Assembly (NCBI RefSeq): GCF_030253575.1
Contig: NC_080563.1
Coordinates: 31,481,001 to 31,545,000 of the forward strand
Reading direction: 5' to 3'
Length of the DNA stretch: 64,000 nucleotides
DNA from: Rhododendron vialii
Lineage: Eukaryota; Streptophyta; Magnoliopsida; Ericales; Ericaceae
Shown here one piece after another: positions 46,845 to 58,100 of the stretch (position 1 is its first letter; each line of letters opens with the position of its first letter). Below the pieces are notes generated by a model. The model made no database searches, had not been told where the DNA came from, and saw only the letters and a list, made by a program, of their open reading frames with translations. Made by a program: the position numbers and the translations under genes.

Positions 46845-49374
46845 ATGGTTCTTCAGGAGGGGCCCATTGACGGGAGTTTGTTAACTTATCAGCAAAGTCA
46901 TCGTTCCCATTCTATATGGGCAAATAATGTAAGTACAAATTTTAAATATTTGTCAACACTCTTTATATGATTCAAATTATAAATTGTGAAAGTAACTTGA
47001 CATATTTTTTCAGGGAGAGCCTCCAGTTGATTCGAAACATCTTAAAGTACGACGAATTGAAGGTAGACTGAAGAAGTTGGACCCCCCGTCGCCACCAGTT
47101 TTACAATTGATTAGGCAGGCTGGTTTTGGTGGTGTCATAGATATACCGTTTATCTCTCTTGACCTTGGTCTCATGACAGCTTTACTAGAGCGTTGGCGGC
47201 CGGAGACCCACTCGTTCCACTTGCGCACGGGTGAGTGGACTGTAACTTTGCAGGATGTGGAGGTTTTGCTCGGGCTACCTGTTGATGGTGAACCTATAAT
47301 CGGGACAACCAATGAAGACTGGGGTCCATTATGTCAGCGGTTGTTGGGGATAGAGCCGGTAAATAAAGCAGATAGAAAAGGTGGTAAGGTAAAGATGAGC
47401 TGGTTACGGGAACATTTTAATGGGCATTTGGCGGCATGGTATACGGAGGAAAATGTTCAGCAACAGGCCCCGGGTTATATTCTTCTGTTGATAGGTGGAG
47501 TGTTGATGTCCGACCACTCAGGGTCCCAAGTCCACCTAGCTTACTTAACCCTCCTTGAAGACTTGACGATTGTGCGGAGTTGGGGCAGTGCTTGCCTCTC
47601 AAATCTTTACCACTATCTGTGCCACGGTTGTAAGAGTGGTAAGGATCGGACAATGTGGGTGGGGCATTCATTCTCCTACAGCTATGGGCTTGGGAGCGGT
47701 TTCCTTTTGTTGCTCCTAGACGCTTGGGTACGCGTCAGCGTCCACCAGGTTCTCCTCTTGGTGCACGGTACGGTTTCATCAATTGTAATTTGTATTTACC
47801 AATTTTAGATTAGTTTATTGCATGTTTTAATTTTTTTATATGTAATACTTATGTTTAGGTAGGATGATCATTTTCACTCACCGGATTTGTCAACCCATGT
47901 TGTTGGATATTATAGACATTATTTTGACATGCAAAGGCCGGATGAGGTATGTATTTCATAAAAATTATTATTTGAATACGAAATCAACTAATCTTTGCAT
48001 GATAATATTGGTTTGGTCATACTGTTTGTATTTCATTTGTGTAGGTGATTTGGAGACCGTACAGTGACGAGTTAATTGCTAGCCTTCCTCCAAGTTGTCG
48101 TGCTGGAAGGGCAATTTGGACGGCGAAGGTCCCATTGTTGAATTTTCCAATGGTGCAAATGCACATGACAGATAGGGTGATGCAACAGTTTGGGCGTCGA
48201 CAAACAATCCCTGCTCATTGTAATTGTAGGCAACCACCGCATGGAAAGGACTGGAAGGCTGGGCAAAAGGATTACTGGCAAGACCACCATGTTGAGTTGG
48301 AGATGTGGAATCATAGGTTGGAACATATTGTACCTATTGGAGAGCCAGACCTTCATGAGTATGCCTATCCTGCCGATGATCCTTATGTTACTTGGTACGA
48401 GAGGATTACGATACAATATATTAGTCGACTAGGTGGAGGAGCAGACAAGGCGGTATGATAGTTGGCTATTGATTTGTTGTCATTTATCGTAATTCAATTG
48501 TGTTCTTATGTTTTGTATGATGTTGTAAAATATGCAGATTAGATTGTTTGAGAGGCTAATGACAGCGCAGACAATGGAGGATATTGGCTTAGATGAGCTT
48601 CGGTCTATTGGGGAGGAAGGAGTTGGGGCGATGTCGTATTTGGAGAAGTGGTTGCGTAAGAGGCCCCCAATTGAGCCTAACCAGCCTCAAGCAGAAGGCG
48701 TGAATGTGGCGGAAGAGGTTGACCTCTTACAGGACCCTGCGATTGAGGTGGATAATGCTGTAGCGCAGGAGCCGGTGGTCCCATTCATACACAATGATGC
48801 CATACCGAATACAGTGGACGTCGGGACTACTTCTACACCACAAGATGCAGATGGGGGTTCCGTGTCTTCCTCCTTTACGGCACATTTAGGGAGTGTGCCA
48901 AGCTACCCATTCACGCCTATGTTTCAAAGTACTTCTCCGCTGCCGGTTCACACTGATATGTCTTTCGACCCTCAAGAATGGTTCGATTGCCCTTCGCAAA
49001 ACGTAGGAGGTCTGGATGCAACTTTTCTTGACAGACCAGTGTTAAAGAGGAAGGAGACATTGGATGGGAATGATGGTGGCAGTTCAGATGCACCTCCCAA
49101 CCCTCAATTGGGAGATGACTTAATGGGTACGGGCGGTCACCCCACGGTGGAGAGGGATACAGAGGTGCCTGTAGAGCTCGATGTTCAGGGCAAGCAGGGT
49201 GAGGGAGATGGGGTTGTGACGCAGGCGCATGTTGTGGAGCAGGAAGTTCTGGAGGAGCAAGATGGTACCCCACCGTTTGTGCCACGTAAAAGTCAGCGTC
49301 AACCACATCCTGCAGCGTGTGGTACAGGAAGTCACAAACTGTTGCATTATTCTAAGCGTAGGAAGGACATGTAG
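46845..49374 (+). pseudogene. Plant mobile domain (PMD/MAIN-like) gene of the MULE, disabled
   Basis: Five coding exons: 46845-46928, 47014-47767, 47859-47946, 48045-48452, 48538-49374; an undamaged frame would be about 723 residues. The N-terminus has GPIDGSLL and HRSHSIW, the usual start of transposon PMD proteins. The PMD core follows: LDLGLMTALLERWRPETHSFH, GEWTVTLQDVEVLLGLPVDG, LQLWAWERFP. Two lesions are seen. One base is missing in the G run near 47657-47664: codons before it read TMWVG, and LQLWAWERFP continues only in another frame. At the start of exon 3 a TAG (47860-47862) stands where the family has tryptophan (TGG), just before DDHFHSP. The rest of the C-terminal half (RPYSDELIASLPP, DRVMQQFG) stays open, then an acidic, low-complexity tail ends KRRKDM. 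PMD proteins are linked to silencing and transcription in plants; the role inside MULEs is not known. Confidence 0.85.
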
Positions 49375-49414
49375 TTTTTTTGTTACTCTATGTTGTGATT
49401 TGTTGCTCTCCACG

Positions 49415-49795
49415 TGGCGTGTCCAATAATATTTATTATTGTTTTATGGGGGACACGGTTTGGGACACGCCGACCCAAATAAGAAGTTGACGAAGGGCGC
49501 CGTGTCCACGTATTGGACACGGGGACATGCGGATACGGTGGGGACACGTAATAGACACTCGACATGGCGTGTCCATTACGTATATTATTTATTTTTGTTT
49601 TATGGGGGACACGGCTTAGGACACGCCGACCCTAATAAGTAGCTGACGAAAGGCACTGTGTCCACGTATTGCACACGGGGACATGCGGATACGGTGGGGA
49701 CACGCAATGGACACTCGACATGGCGTGTCCAATAATATTTATTATTGTTTTATGGGGGACACGGCTGGGGACACGCCACGTATTGGACACTAAAC
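49415..49795 (+). repeat. 150-156 bp tandem repeat rich in GTGTCC/GGACAC
   Basis: Units start TGGCGTGTCC at 49415, 49565 and 49721 (two full copies and part of a third). Each contains ATGGGGGACACGGC, ACACGCCGACCC and GGGGACATGCGGATACGGTG. The unit is also internally dyad-rich in GTGTCC/GGACAC. It lies just behind the PMD stop. Confidence 0.92.
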
Positions 49796-50104
49796 AATAC
49801 TAAGTTTTTTTCAGAAAGAAGCAAGAAAGTTTCAGCGCCGTATAGTGGTTCTGATTGGGAGCATTTCCGATCAAGTTACCACAAAATAACACATTTTTTG
49901 ATCAACCTATGTGGAGAGCCGTAAAGTTGATGTTCTGTTACTTGTAAAACGGTAATACATACTATCAAACTAGCATTTTCATGTAGACTTTTGTTGCTAT
50001 CTTTATGTACTTATTCCTGAAATAGATCACATGGTAGCTTCATTTATTTCACATGTGTAGTCATATTCTAACAATTGCAGAGTAATGCACAATACTCTTT
50101 TTTA

Positions 50105-50370
50105 AAATTTCACTTTACTATAACGCCTTTTGAATAGGAGTTATAAAATCTATGTAAACTGCAAAAGCTTTCGGCCTTCGGCCTGGCCGTACTGGAATGA
50201 CAGGAATCATGCCTTAAATTTCACTTTACTATAACGCCTTTTGAATAGGAGTTATAAAATCCTTTTGGCTTGGCCGTACTAGAATGTCAGGAATCATGCT
50301 TGGAATCATGGTTGGATAAGAAAGTATAGCTCCTTTTGAATAGGAGTTATACAATCACAAGCGTTATATC
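50105..50370. repeat. Central dyad cluster, part 1, with 111-bp duplication
   Basis: Dyads of the type ATAACGCCTTTT-G-AATAGGAGTTAT lie near 50120, 50231 and 50326. The first two belong to a 111-bp tandem duplication starting AAATTTCACTTTACTATAAC (50105 and 50216), which also repeats GGCCGTACT and AATCATGC. Confidence 0.85.
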
Positions 50371-50734
50371 ATGTATAATGCCTTTTAAGAATGCGCGGTT
50401 AAATTTTTTTTTTTTTAAATTAGTCAATAAATTTCATGATGTTGTACATCTTACAAAAAAATAATGAATGCTTCATAATAAGTCAAAAAGAAATTGGCAA
50501 GCTTCAAAAATGCCAAGGTTGACATATCTCGAACCTCGCTTTACAAATGCTGCAAGATCGATGGTATACAAAAAAGGCCCTTTTGACTTAAAGCAAAAGA
50601 AAATACAATCTCACAAGAAATTATATGAGACAACTAAAAAATGATACAAGATATTATGTAAAAACTATTTTTGAGTCTACAAGGTAATGGTTTGGGCGAA
50701 GCATGTGCCTGGTTGTTGGGATTTGTAGGATATA
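50371..50734. other. Spacer inside MULE, no gene seen
   Basis: AT-rich sequence between the two parts of the central dyad cluster. No open frame or motif that I recognise. Confidence 0.5.
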
Positions 50735-50925
50735 TATAACTTCTTTTGTAAAGGCGTTATACCAAGTTTAGCTCCTTTTGTAAAGGAGCTATAGTAATAG
50801 TAACAAAATATTCTCCTGCAAAAGGTCTGAGGCCTGAAAGGTTATAAGGCCGTGAAGTGACATATGCCGCCTTTTGAAAAGGCGTTATTATAATAGTGCC
50901 TTTTCAAAAGGAGCTATGTGGTGCA
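50735..50925. repeat. Central dyad cluster, part 2, upstream of transposase
   Basis: Four more dyads near 50742, 50767, 50868 and 50895, in both CTCC and CGCC versions. The last ends about 50 bases before the transposase ATG, so these are placed like promoter elements. Confidence 0.8.
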
Positions 50926-50969
50926 TATAAACAATCACCACTTGATTAACTCACACAGCAATTATCTGT

Positions 50970-53689
50970 ATGGCTATCCCTGTAATAGTATATGTTGGTG
51001 GACAAATTGTCCAACATATCGACGGCGGTCCATGGTACAATGGCGGTACGGCCTTTCATTTATCAATGCAGCACGGTATAACACTTTTAGAGCTGCAAGA
51101 GATGATATCTAATGCTGCAGGATTGCCATACACTTTCCTGAAAATAACATATCGCTTTCCGAGTATTAGATTTCCAAATCCCACATATCAACACGTTCCA
51201 CTAGATATCGTTGACAATACTGGAGTAGATTTAATATTTGATGTTCACGGCGAAATTCCCGGTTACATTCCCATTTTGTTCATTGAATCTATGAACGTTC
51301 CAGCATACCCCAGTAACGTACAAGAACATTTCCCTGGAGAAAGTTCTCAACCGCAACATTATGATAACGAAACAACATTTGGTAAGGTTTAAATTTTTTC
51401 ATTAATATACCCAACTATATATACTGTACGAAATGGGTGTTAATGGTTTAAATTACTGTGCAGGAGATTTTCCAGGTCAATGTTCTCAATATCGTTACAA
51501 TTACGACACAACATCATTACAGGGCCAAAGTTCTGCAGAATTTCCGTTTCACGATACAACTTTTCATGGAAGCGCTTCACAACTACATGACGATGTCCTA
51601 GAAGAAGAGCGTGAGGGTTCGGACGAGGGATCAGAGAGTTCGTTGGAGGATGTCGATGCGGCCTTGGAGGCCGACGGCTTCGAGGATGACTACATTGATG
51701 GACAAGGAAATACAGTTCCGACACACAAGCCGCCATGTCCCATGTACACGCAAGACACATGGTCAAACATTATTGACCCCAGTCCACCAATGCCGACCCG
51801 AAGTCATCTGGGATGGGACGGGATATCAAAATTTTTTGAGGGACAGGTGATTTTTTCACAATTCGTTCTATTTGAGTCATAATCAAATTGTAAAAGTCGT
51901 GCACATTCATTTTGATAAGTTATTTTCCCGCAGTTATTCTCTTCAAAGGATGAGTTGCAATATGCTATGAAAAAATTTTGCATGACAAGGAATTACGTCG
52001 TCAAAACAGACAAATCTTCACCCAATCTATTATCTTACAAATGCAATAACAAGACGTCCTGTGGGTGGCGACTTCGAGCATCTATCAAGGCTAATTCAGA
52101 CATGTGGAAAGTCACAAAATATACAGGGCCCCACTCATGCTTGGCTGTGAATGTCACCCAAGATCACACAATGCTTGATGCTTGTTACATGGCAAATGAG
52201 ATGACCGAAATTATCGGGTCAAATTTCAGTACGAAGATCAAAACGCTGCAGTTATTCATTAAAAAGTTAACAGAGGGATACATGCCATCATATTCAAAGA
52301 CGTGGGCAGCTAAGCAGTTGGTTATATCGCGTTTGCACGGGGATTGGGACCAATCTCATGCAACACTCCCAGTATTCCTACACGTCCTCGAACAAGCCAA
52401 TCCGGGTACGCGCACACTGTTGTTATACAAGGATTCAGGGTTACCAGGATGTGCCACATTTGACAGACTATTCTGGGCATTCGCACCGGCAATCGAAGGG
52501 TTCAAGCATTCTCGGCCAATAATTTCTGTTGATGGAACCTTCCTCACGGGAAGGTACAAAGGGACGTTACTTGTTGCAGTCACTCAAGACGCTGAGAACC
52601 AAATAATGCCAATTGCATTTGCCGTAGTCGAAAAGGAGGATAGGGACAATTGGGGATGGTTCCTCACTTGCATCAGACACTTTGTAACCAAACGACAAGG
52701 CTTGTGTCTTATTTCAGACAGGCACTCCGGCCTCATGTCATGGCTGGAGGATGATTCAGCATATGAGTGGAGGCCCCCACATGCTTACCATCATTACTGT
52801 CTCCATCACTTGGGATCAAACTATCATCGTCGATTTGGGAAATTAGTGGGAAAAGAAGTCAAAGTCTGCGCAATGGAATGTCAAAAGAAAAAGTTCAAGG
52901 GCAAACTAACCTGATTGAAAAGGTTTGCCAACGAACTTATCTATCAAGAACTTCACCTACTCAACAATAATCAATGGACGTTCGCATACGATGGAGGTAG
53001 GCGGTACGGCAGCGAAACTACCAATTGCTCTGAGAGCTTCAACGGGGTCGTAAAAGAAGCCAGACACCTTCCGATCATGGCAACTGTTATGTTTACCTTC
53101 TACAAGTGTGTAGAGTACTTTGACGATAGGCTGGTGAAGTCAATGGATACAAAAGCCAAAGGGAATCATTTCAGCTTATATGTGAAGAAAAAGTACGATC
53201 ATTGGAGGGAAAATGCAATGGGACACGATGTCATTGTGTTCAACCGGGCAGCGGGCTTGTTTGAGGTACATACGCCAATCAATCGAACGAGCCCATACAA
53301 AGGAAATAACAAACACAAAGTTGACTTGACGAACAAGACGTGCACTTGCAATAAGATTCAGTTGTGGAAAATACCCTGTTTGCACGTTATTGCGGTTTGC
53401 AACAAAATGCATATTGACCCTCTTGATTACTTTGGCAAATATTGGACGGTCGATACAACAATTGCCATGTATGGATCTCTCTCATTCAAGCCACTGCCTG
53501 ACCAAGCCTACTGGCCGCCATACGATGGGCCAAGAATTCTTCCAGACAAAGAACGTCTCCGAGGCCGAGGCCGCCCGAAAGTGAATCGAATCCGAAATGA
53601 AAATGGATGATTTGATTGAGCACCAACCGCCACAGACGTGCTCAAAGTGTGGTCAACAAGGTCACAACAAGAGAAGATGCGGAAAATGA
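50970..53689 (+). pseudogene. MuDR-type MULE transposase gene, disabled
   Basis: Three exons: 50970-51381, 51464-51846, 51934-53689; undamaged length about 849 residues. Domains in order: PB1-like MuDR N-terminus (MAIPVIVYVGG, residues 1-90); an acidic region; the MuDR DNA-binding zinc domain (about 265-345, CGWRLRAS, HSCL); the MULE DDE domain with VDGTFL (D465) and ISDRH (D527); SESFNG downstream; a SWIM finger CTC(735-737)...CLH(747-749); and a CCHC zinc knuckle CSKCGQQGHNKRRC near the end. Lesions: an in-frame TGA at 52912-52914 between KGKLT and LKRFAN, most simply a CGA to TGA change; and one extra A in the AAAA run near 53597-53602. After RIRNE that extra A shifts the frame, so the zinc knuckle is read only one frame over. 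All other parts are well preserved. The protein would bind the element ends and cut and paste it. Confidence 0.9.
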
Positions 53690-53809
53690 AATTCAAATTG
53701 CATGTCATGTGATGTTTTTATATGAAAAGTTTGTACTCAACAAATCTTTTATGTTAATCAATGTACTCGTGAACTCTTTCATATCCAAATTTTTTCCAAA
53801 TTAATAGTA

Positions 53810-53965
53810 ATTCTAATTTTTTTAACACGAATCGTGAGAATTTTTAATATCTCTTTGTTTCCAATCTTTTAATAATATCTTTGGTGATAACAAATTCTCA
53901 CATTTTGTGTAAAAAAAATTGGGATATTACATAACCCATTTTCGAGATTAACAATCAGGGTCAGA
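53810..53965. other. Transposase 3' region
   Basis: AT-rich tail of the transposase transcript, before the right dyad cluster. No other feature seen. Confidence 0.4.
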
Positions 53966-54330
53966 ATTATAGCTCCTTTTGAAAAGGAGCTATTAGGGTG
54001 ATTAGAGAGTCAGAATTATAGCTCCTTTTCAAAAGGAGCTATTAGGGTTAAAATATGAAAAAGACGCTATTAGGGGTTTAGAAATATAGCTCCTTTTGAA
54101 AAGGCGCTATTTGGGTTAGAACTATCAGCTACCTGGGGTGTCATAACGCGTTTTGAAAAGGCGCTCCTGGGCTGCCATAACGCGTTTTGAAAAGGCGCTA
54201 TTTGGGTTAGAACTATCACGCCTTTTCAAAAGGCGCTATTATGGCAAAAGGCCTGATTCCTACGTGGCAACCAAACCGTGGCCACATGGCACCTAACCGC
54301 TATAACGCATTTTGAAAAGGCGCGATGGCC
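53966..54330. repeat. Right cluster of CCTTTT-N-AAAAGG dyads
   Basis: About seven copies. Two are perfect 25-base dyads (53969-53993 and 54018-54042): the half-site ATAGCTCCTTTT, one base, then its exact complement. Others near 54080, 54143, 54177, 54215 and 54303 use GCGCC/GGCGC versions. The words GGGTTAGAACTATCA and TAACGCGTTTTGAAAAGGCGCT are themselves duplicated. Confidence 0.88.
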
Positions 54331-54407
54331 TATTTTTACAATACGTTTCAAAAGATGGGTATTTCTCCGATTTGATTAGAAATTACGGCCATTTCGGCCA
54401 AAAACTC
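54292..54407 (-). repeat. MULE right terminal inverted repeat
   Basis: The 116-bp partner of 44684-44799. It ends GGCCAAAAACTC and is followed at once by the target duplication GTGGTAAGAA. Confidence 0.92.
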
Positions 54408-54417
54408 GTGGTAAGAA
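54408..54417. repeat. MULE target-site duplication, right
   Basis: GTGGTAAGAA; matches the left flank in nine of nine or nine of ten bases. Confidence 0.85.
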
Positions 54418-54431
54418 CGTAGTTAGACTTA

Positions 54432-54800
54432 GGGCCCGTTCGGACAAATAAGCCACAGTGGCTTATTTTTTGTCCTTATTCAAATTTTTTTCATATCACT
54501 TGGCTTATTGTCATTTTTTTGAGAATTATTGCACCCTCACGACAAGAGGAATCTAAAAAGTAAAAAAATTTGACCGAAATCCAATTTTTTTTGAATAAAG
54601 ACGAAAAAATTGGCTTATTGATTTACTTTCGTCTTTATTCAAAAAAAATTGGATTTCGGTCAAATTTTTTTACTTTTTAGATTCCTCTTGTCGTGAAGAT
54701 GCAATAATCCCCAAAAAATGACAATAAGCCAAGTGATACGAAAAAAATTTGAATAAGGACAAAAAATAAGCCATTTTGGCTTATTTGTCCGAACACCCCC
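54432..54800. mobile_element. PIF/Harbinger (Tourist-like) foldback MITE
   Basis: The 369-bp element is a nearly perfect hairpin along its whole length. Termini are GGGCCCGTTCGGACAAATAA and, reverse-complemented, GGGGGTGTTCGGACAAATAA. It is flanked by TTA on both sides (54429-54431, 54801-54803), the PIF/Harbinger target duplication. It starts only 14 bases after the MULE target site. No coding capacity. Confidence 0.88.
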
Positions 54801-55183
54801 TTATTATTATTTGGCAGAAATGTGCTCGTCATTGAAGGGGGACCCGCAGCCTCTTCTACGTGAACAAAAATGCTGCAGTTTGTGTGCCTGCCTAGAGACT
54901 CCACGATCTCCTCCCCTACGTTCAATAAAATGTTCGTCATTCTCTCTCCTCTAACCTATCAATTTGTCATGCAGAAAGTTCTGTAACTTTTGTTGCGTCG
55001 CAGGTTCGTTCCATTACCATAACGTCGATTCATTACCAGCATGCAATAAATTCAATTTTTTTTTTTTTTGGGTGATATAGGGAACTCTCGTCTTGTTTAT
55101 GATCATTTTTTACGTAGCAAACTGGGCTTCCAGAAATGGATAGAATTAATGTCAAATTGCATTTTTTGTGTTGATATTCTTCA

Positions 55184-58100
55184 ATGGCAGAAAAATTCGA
55201 CATGGATGGTAGAATGAGAGCGGGGTACGAGAGGCAGAAGAGCATTGGGACCGCCGGCGGAGCCCCGACCTCACCGATGATGGTGTCACCGCTGCACCGT
55301 CATGCGCGGTCGGGCTCCACCGGGGTCAAGAAGCCCCAAAACGTAGCCGCCAAAGCCGCCGCACAGAGACTTGCTCAGGTGATGTCTACCCAATCCTCTG
55401 CCGATGACGATGAGGACGAGGAGGATGACCTCTTGTATGACTATGCCCCGGCCACCGCCACGCCCAGCCTCGGTCTTGCTGGTGGAGGAAGGGCTGCGAG
55501 TGCTGCCAGGCCTCGTCCTGCGGTAACACTTGGTCTACCCCTTCTTCTATTCCTTTAATACGCATGTTTCTATTTTTTATTGTAGGAAAATGCCAAGTAA
55601 TGCCCAGGCAGTGGATAAAGGGTAAAAGTTGTAACGATATCTGAAACGATAGAAATGTATTGAAATTCTAAATTACTTCATATTTGACATTTCATACACA
55701 TTATAAACCGTTTAGTGGGCAGTACTTAGCATGACCCTTTTTTTATATATGCAACATGTAATCATCTCCGGCGAGTTCTAAAAGCCAAAGCCAATTTTGT
55801 TGAGTTGATACCTCCACGGCAAGGAATAATCAAGAACAGGTAATGAGAACGCAAGACACAGACAATTTTACGTGGTCCCTAAATGGTGTGTCACAAAAGT
55901 TTCCGGTGTATATCGAATGAAGAAAAATACAAGTTACATCATCTGCTACGTATAGTAATTATTTACAACCTAGGGCTCAAATCATCAGTTACTGCAATAC
56001 CCTGAACCCTGAATGGTCAGCGAAACGTGACTTAGACCGAATCATGTCTCACAAGCCCAACAGCATGTAATCATCTTCGACAGTTTCTGAAAGCAAAAGC
56101 CAATGTTGTCTCTTCTTGTTATTATAGAAGAAGTAAACAGAGCTCAACTATGGAGTCTCTGGTTTTGTTATATTAGAAGAAAGGAACAAATCTCACAATT
56201 CAAAGGAAATACTTATACAAATCACAATCCAAACACAAAGGACATATCACAATTCACTCAGCAGAACTATATGTCTCAGCACTCTCTCTAACACAGGCTC
56301 CTAACAGAAACAGAATCCTCCCAACTGAGATAACAGAACTATGCAAAGTATGGAAGAGGAATCCTTACAGCTAGTCCAGCCAAAATGCTTTGACTGTGTA
56401 AAGACTTCACGTATAATGTGAACTCATGTGCCTTATATTATGAAACTTATAGGTTTGAGAATTTTATATGTTATTTAAAGGCGCGTGAAGGCATATGTTT
56501 TATCAGTATGTAATGCCATCAACGCAAAAAGGTATTATTACATGATTGCTGTTGAAGCTCAACTACATTTTAGTTTGATGTACATGGTATGATAGCAAGT
56601 TAGAAACTGATATATGGAATTTGGTTGGAGTTGGACCATAGTTTGAATTACTTCGTCATCATTGAACAGAAGTTTCAAGTTTCTATGAGACTAAGTTGAC
56701 TAACTTCCAATTTTCATGTTTTCTAGTCAGTTCGCACCTCCCTTGACCAGACTCCATCTGCGGCTTCAGCATCTGGTGGGCGATTTACTACCCCTGTTGA
56801 CCAACAACCTCCATCGGCCCATTCTACCTCAGCCGCACGACCATCTCAGCCCAATTTTTCAGAACAACCATTATCTGCTCGCTCTGCGTTACCTAGCCGA
56901 TCATCTCAAGCCACAAACTCGGTGGAACAAGTGCAACCTCCATCTGCTCGTTCCACATCAGCTGCCCGACCATCTCAACCCAACAACACCATGGAGCAGC
57001 CTCTCTCTGCTCGCTATACCTTTGCTGGCCGTCCAAATTTAGCAGTTAAGACAGTTCCCATGGTACCTCCTAGTGTACCTATTAAGTTGAGGCCACAAGC
57101 TTCTAGTATTTCAGCAGAGATTCCCTTTGATATTCGGAGGGATAAAAGGTACATTAATGAACTGAAACTTCTCTTGGAGAGTGGAAGAGCATTTTTAGTT
57201 TATTTTTTATTTTTTACTATTTGAAAGTATAGAGGGGCCACTGTTGCCATGGTATTTTGGGAGCAGCCACTTTGTGCATATGTTGCCAAAGATAGGTCTG
57301 TCTCCAAATCATCCCCCGCCCATACCCCCAATTATTGGGGACTAGATGGGTTCTGTTATTGTTGTGTTGTTCTATTTTTTATTTCATCTAGTGTTTTTCT
57401 TGATTAGGAATGAACCTCAGAGTCAGTATGGTGCTCAGATGTTTGACTTTAACTCATCTTTTTTTGTTATGTCTTTCGCATTCTTTCTTTTTAACTACAA
57501 TCTGCCGTTAATATCCAATGGCACTTGGAGATGGCCAAGGGCTAGAAGTAGAGAAACTTTGCATATAATTGAGAATACCCCAGTGAATTTTTTGCCAAGA
57601 GATGACATTTTGGATCTGGTTATTTGGCTCCCTTCATCAAATGGGCATTATAAGTACAAGCTCAACTTGGAAAGCTCTTAAGGCCTAGTGGAGTGAAAGT
57701 TCCCTGGGTATAATCTAGTTTAACGGGAAAGTTCCAAAATGGGCATTCATAAGCTGGTTATGCTGTCTAGGGAAGTTATCCACCAAAGAGGCTCAGATCT
57801 TGGGGCATGGAGATTGAAGTAGATTTTGTTCTTTGTTCTCAACAAGTAGAATCTTCTCAACATTTATTTTTTGGGAGTTCCTATTCTAGAGGTTTGGGGT
57901 AAAATCTTGACCAAACTGGATGATTTGGAGGCAACCTGGGCTATGGGATGATGAATTGGCGTGGGCTGTTAAGCTTTGCAAACTGTCCCTAGCTGCTACT
58001 GTCAGAATGTAAGATCTTTTGGGAGAAGCCAGAGGAGTGCCCAAGGGGTTATTCAGACTGTTGAAGAGCTTGTTAGAGCTCGTATCAATTCTTGGAGGAA

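Larger units (their letters stand above)
44684..54407 (+). mobile_element. 9.7-kb Mutator-like element carrying PMD and MuDR transposase genes
   Basis: The element is bounded by 116-bp terminal inverted repeats starting GAGTTTTTGGCC and by a 9-10 bp target duplication. In order it holds: left dyad cluster (44.77-44.99 kb), a probable leader exon and long leader intron, a PMD gene (46845-49374), a GTGTCC-rich tandem repeat (49.4-49.8 kb), a central dyad cluster (50.1-50.9 kb), a MuDR-type transposase gene (50970-53689), and a right dyad cluster (53.97-54.3 kb). Both genes point the same way. PMD domains are known from host MAIN/MAIL proteins and from transposons; MuDR elements classically carry mudrA and sometimes a second gene. 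Both genes carry inactivating changes, so this copy could move only with outside transposase. The ends remain about 96% identical, which suggests an insertion that is not ancient. Confidence 0.92.

Noticed and set aside
47618-47680. Short intron in PMD exon 2 instead of a frameshift
   Set aside because: Donor-like GTAAGA and acceptor-like CTACAG are only about 50 bases apart, too short for a plant intron, and splicing would remove conserved residues.
53966-54330. Dyad cluster as a CRISPR array or set of bacterial terminators
   Set aside because: The context is a plant MULE with inverted ends and split genes; spacing is irregular and no bacterial genes are near.
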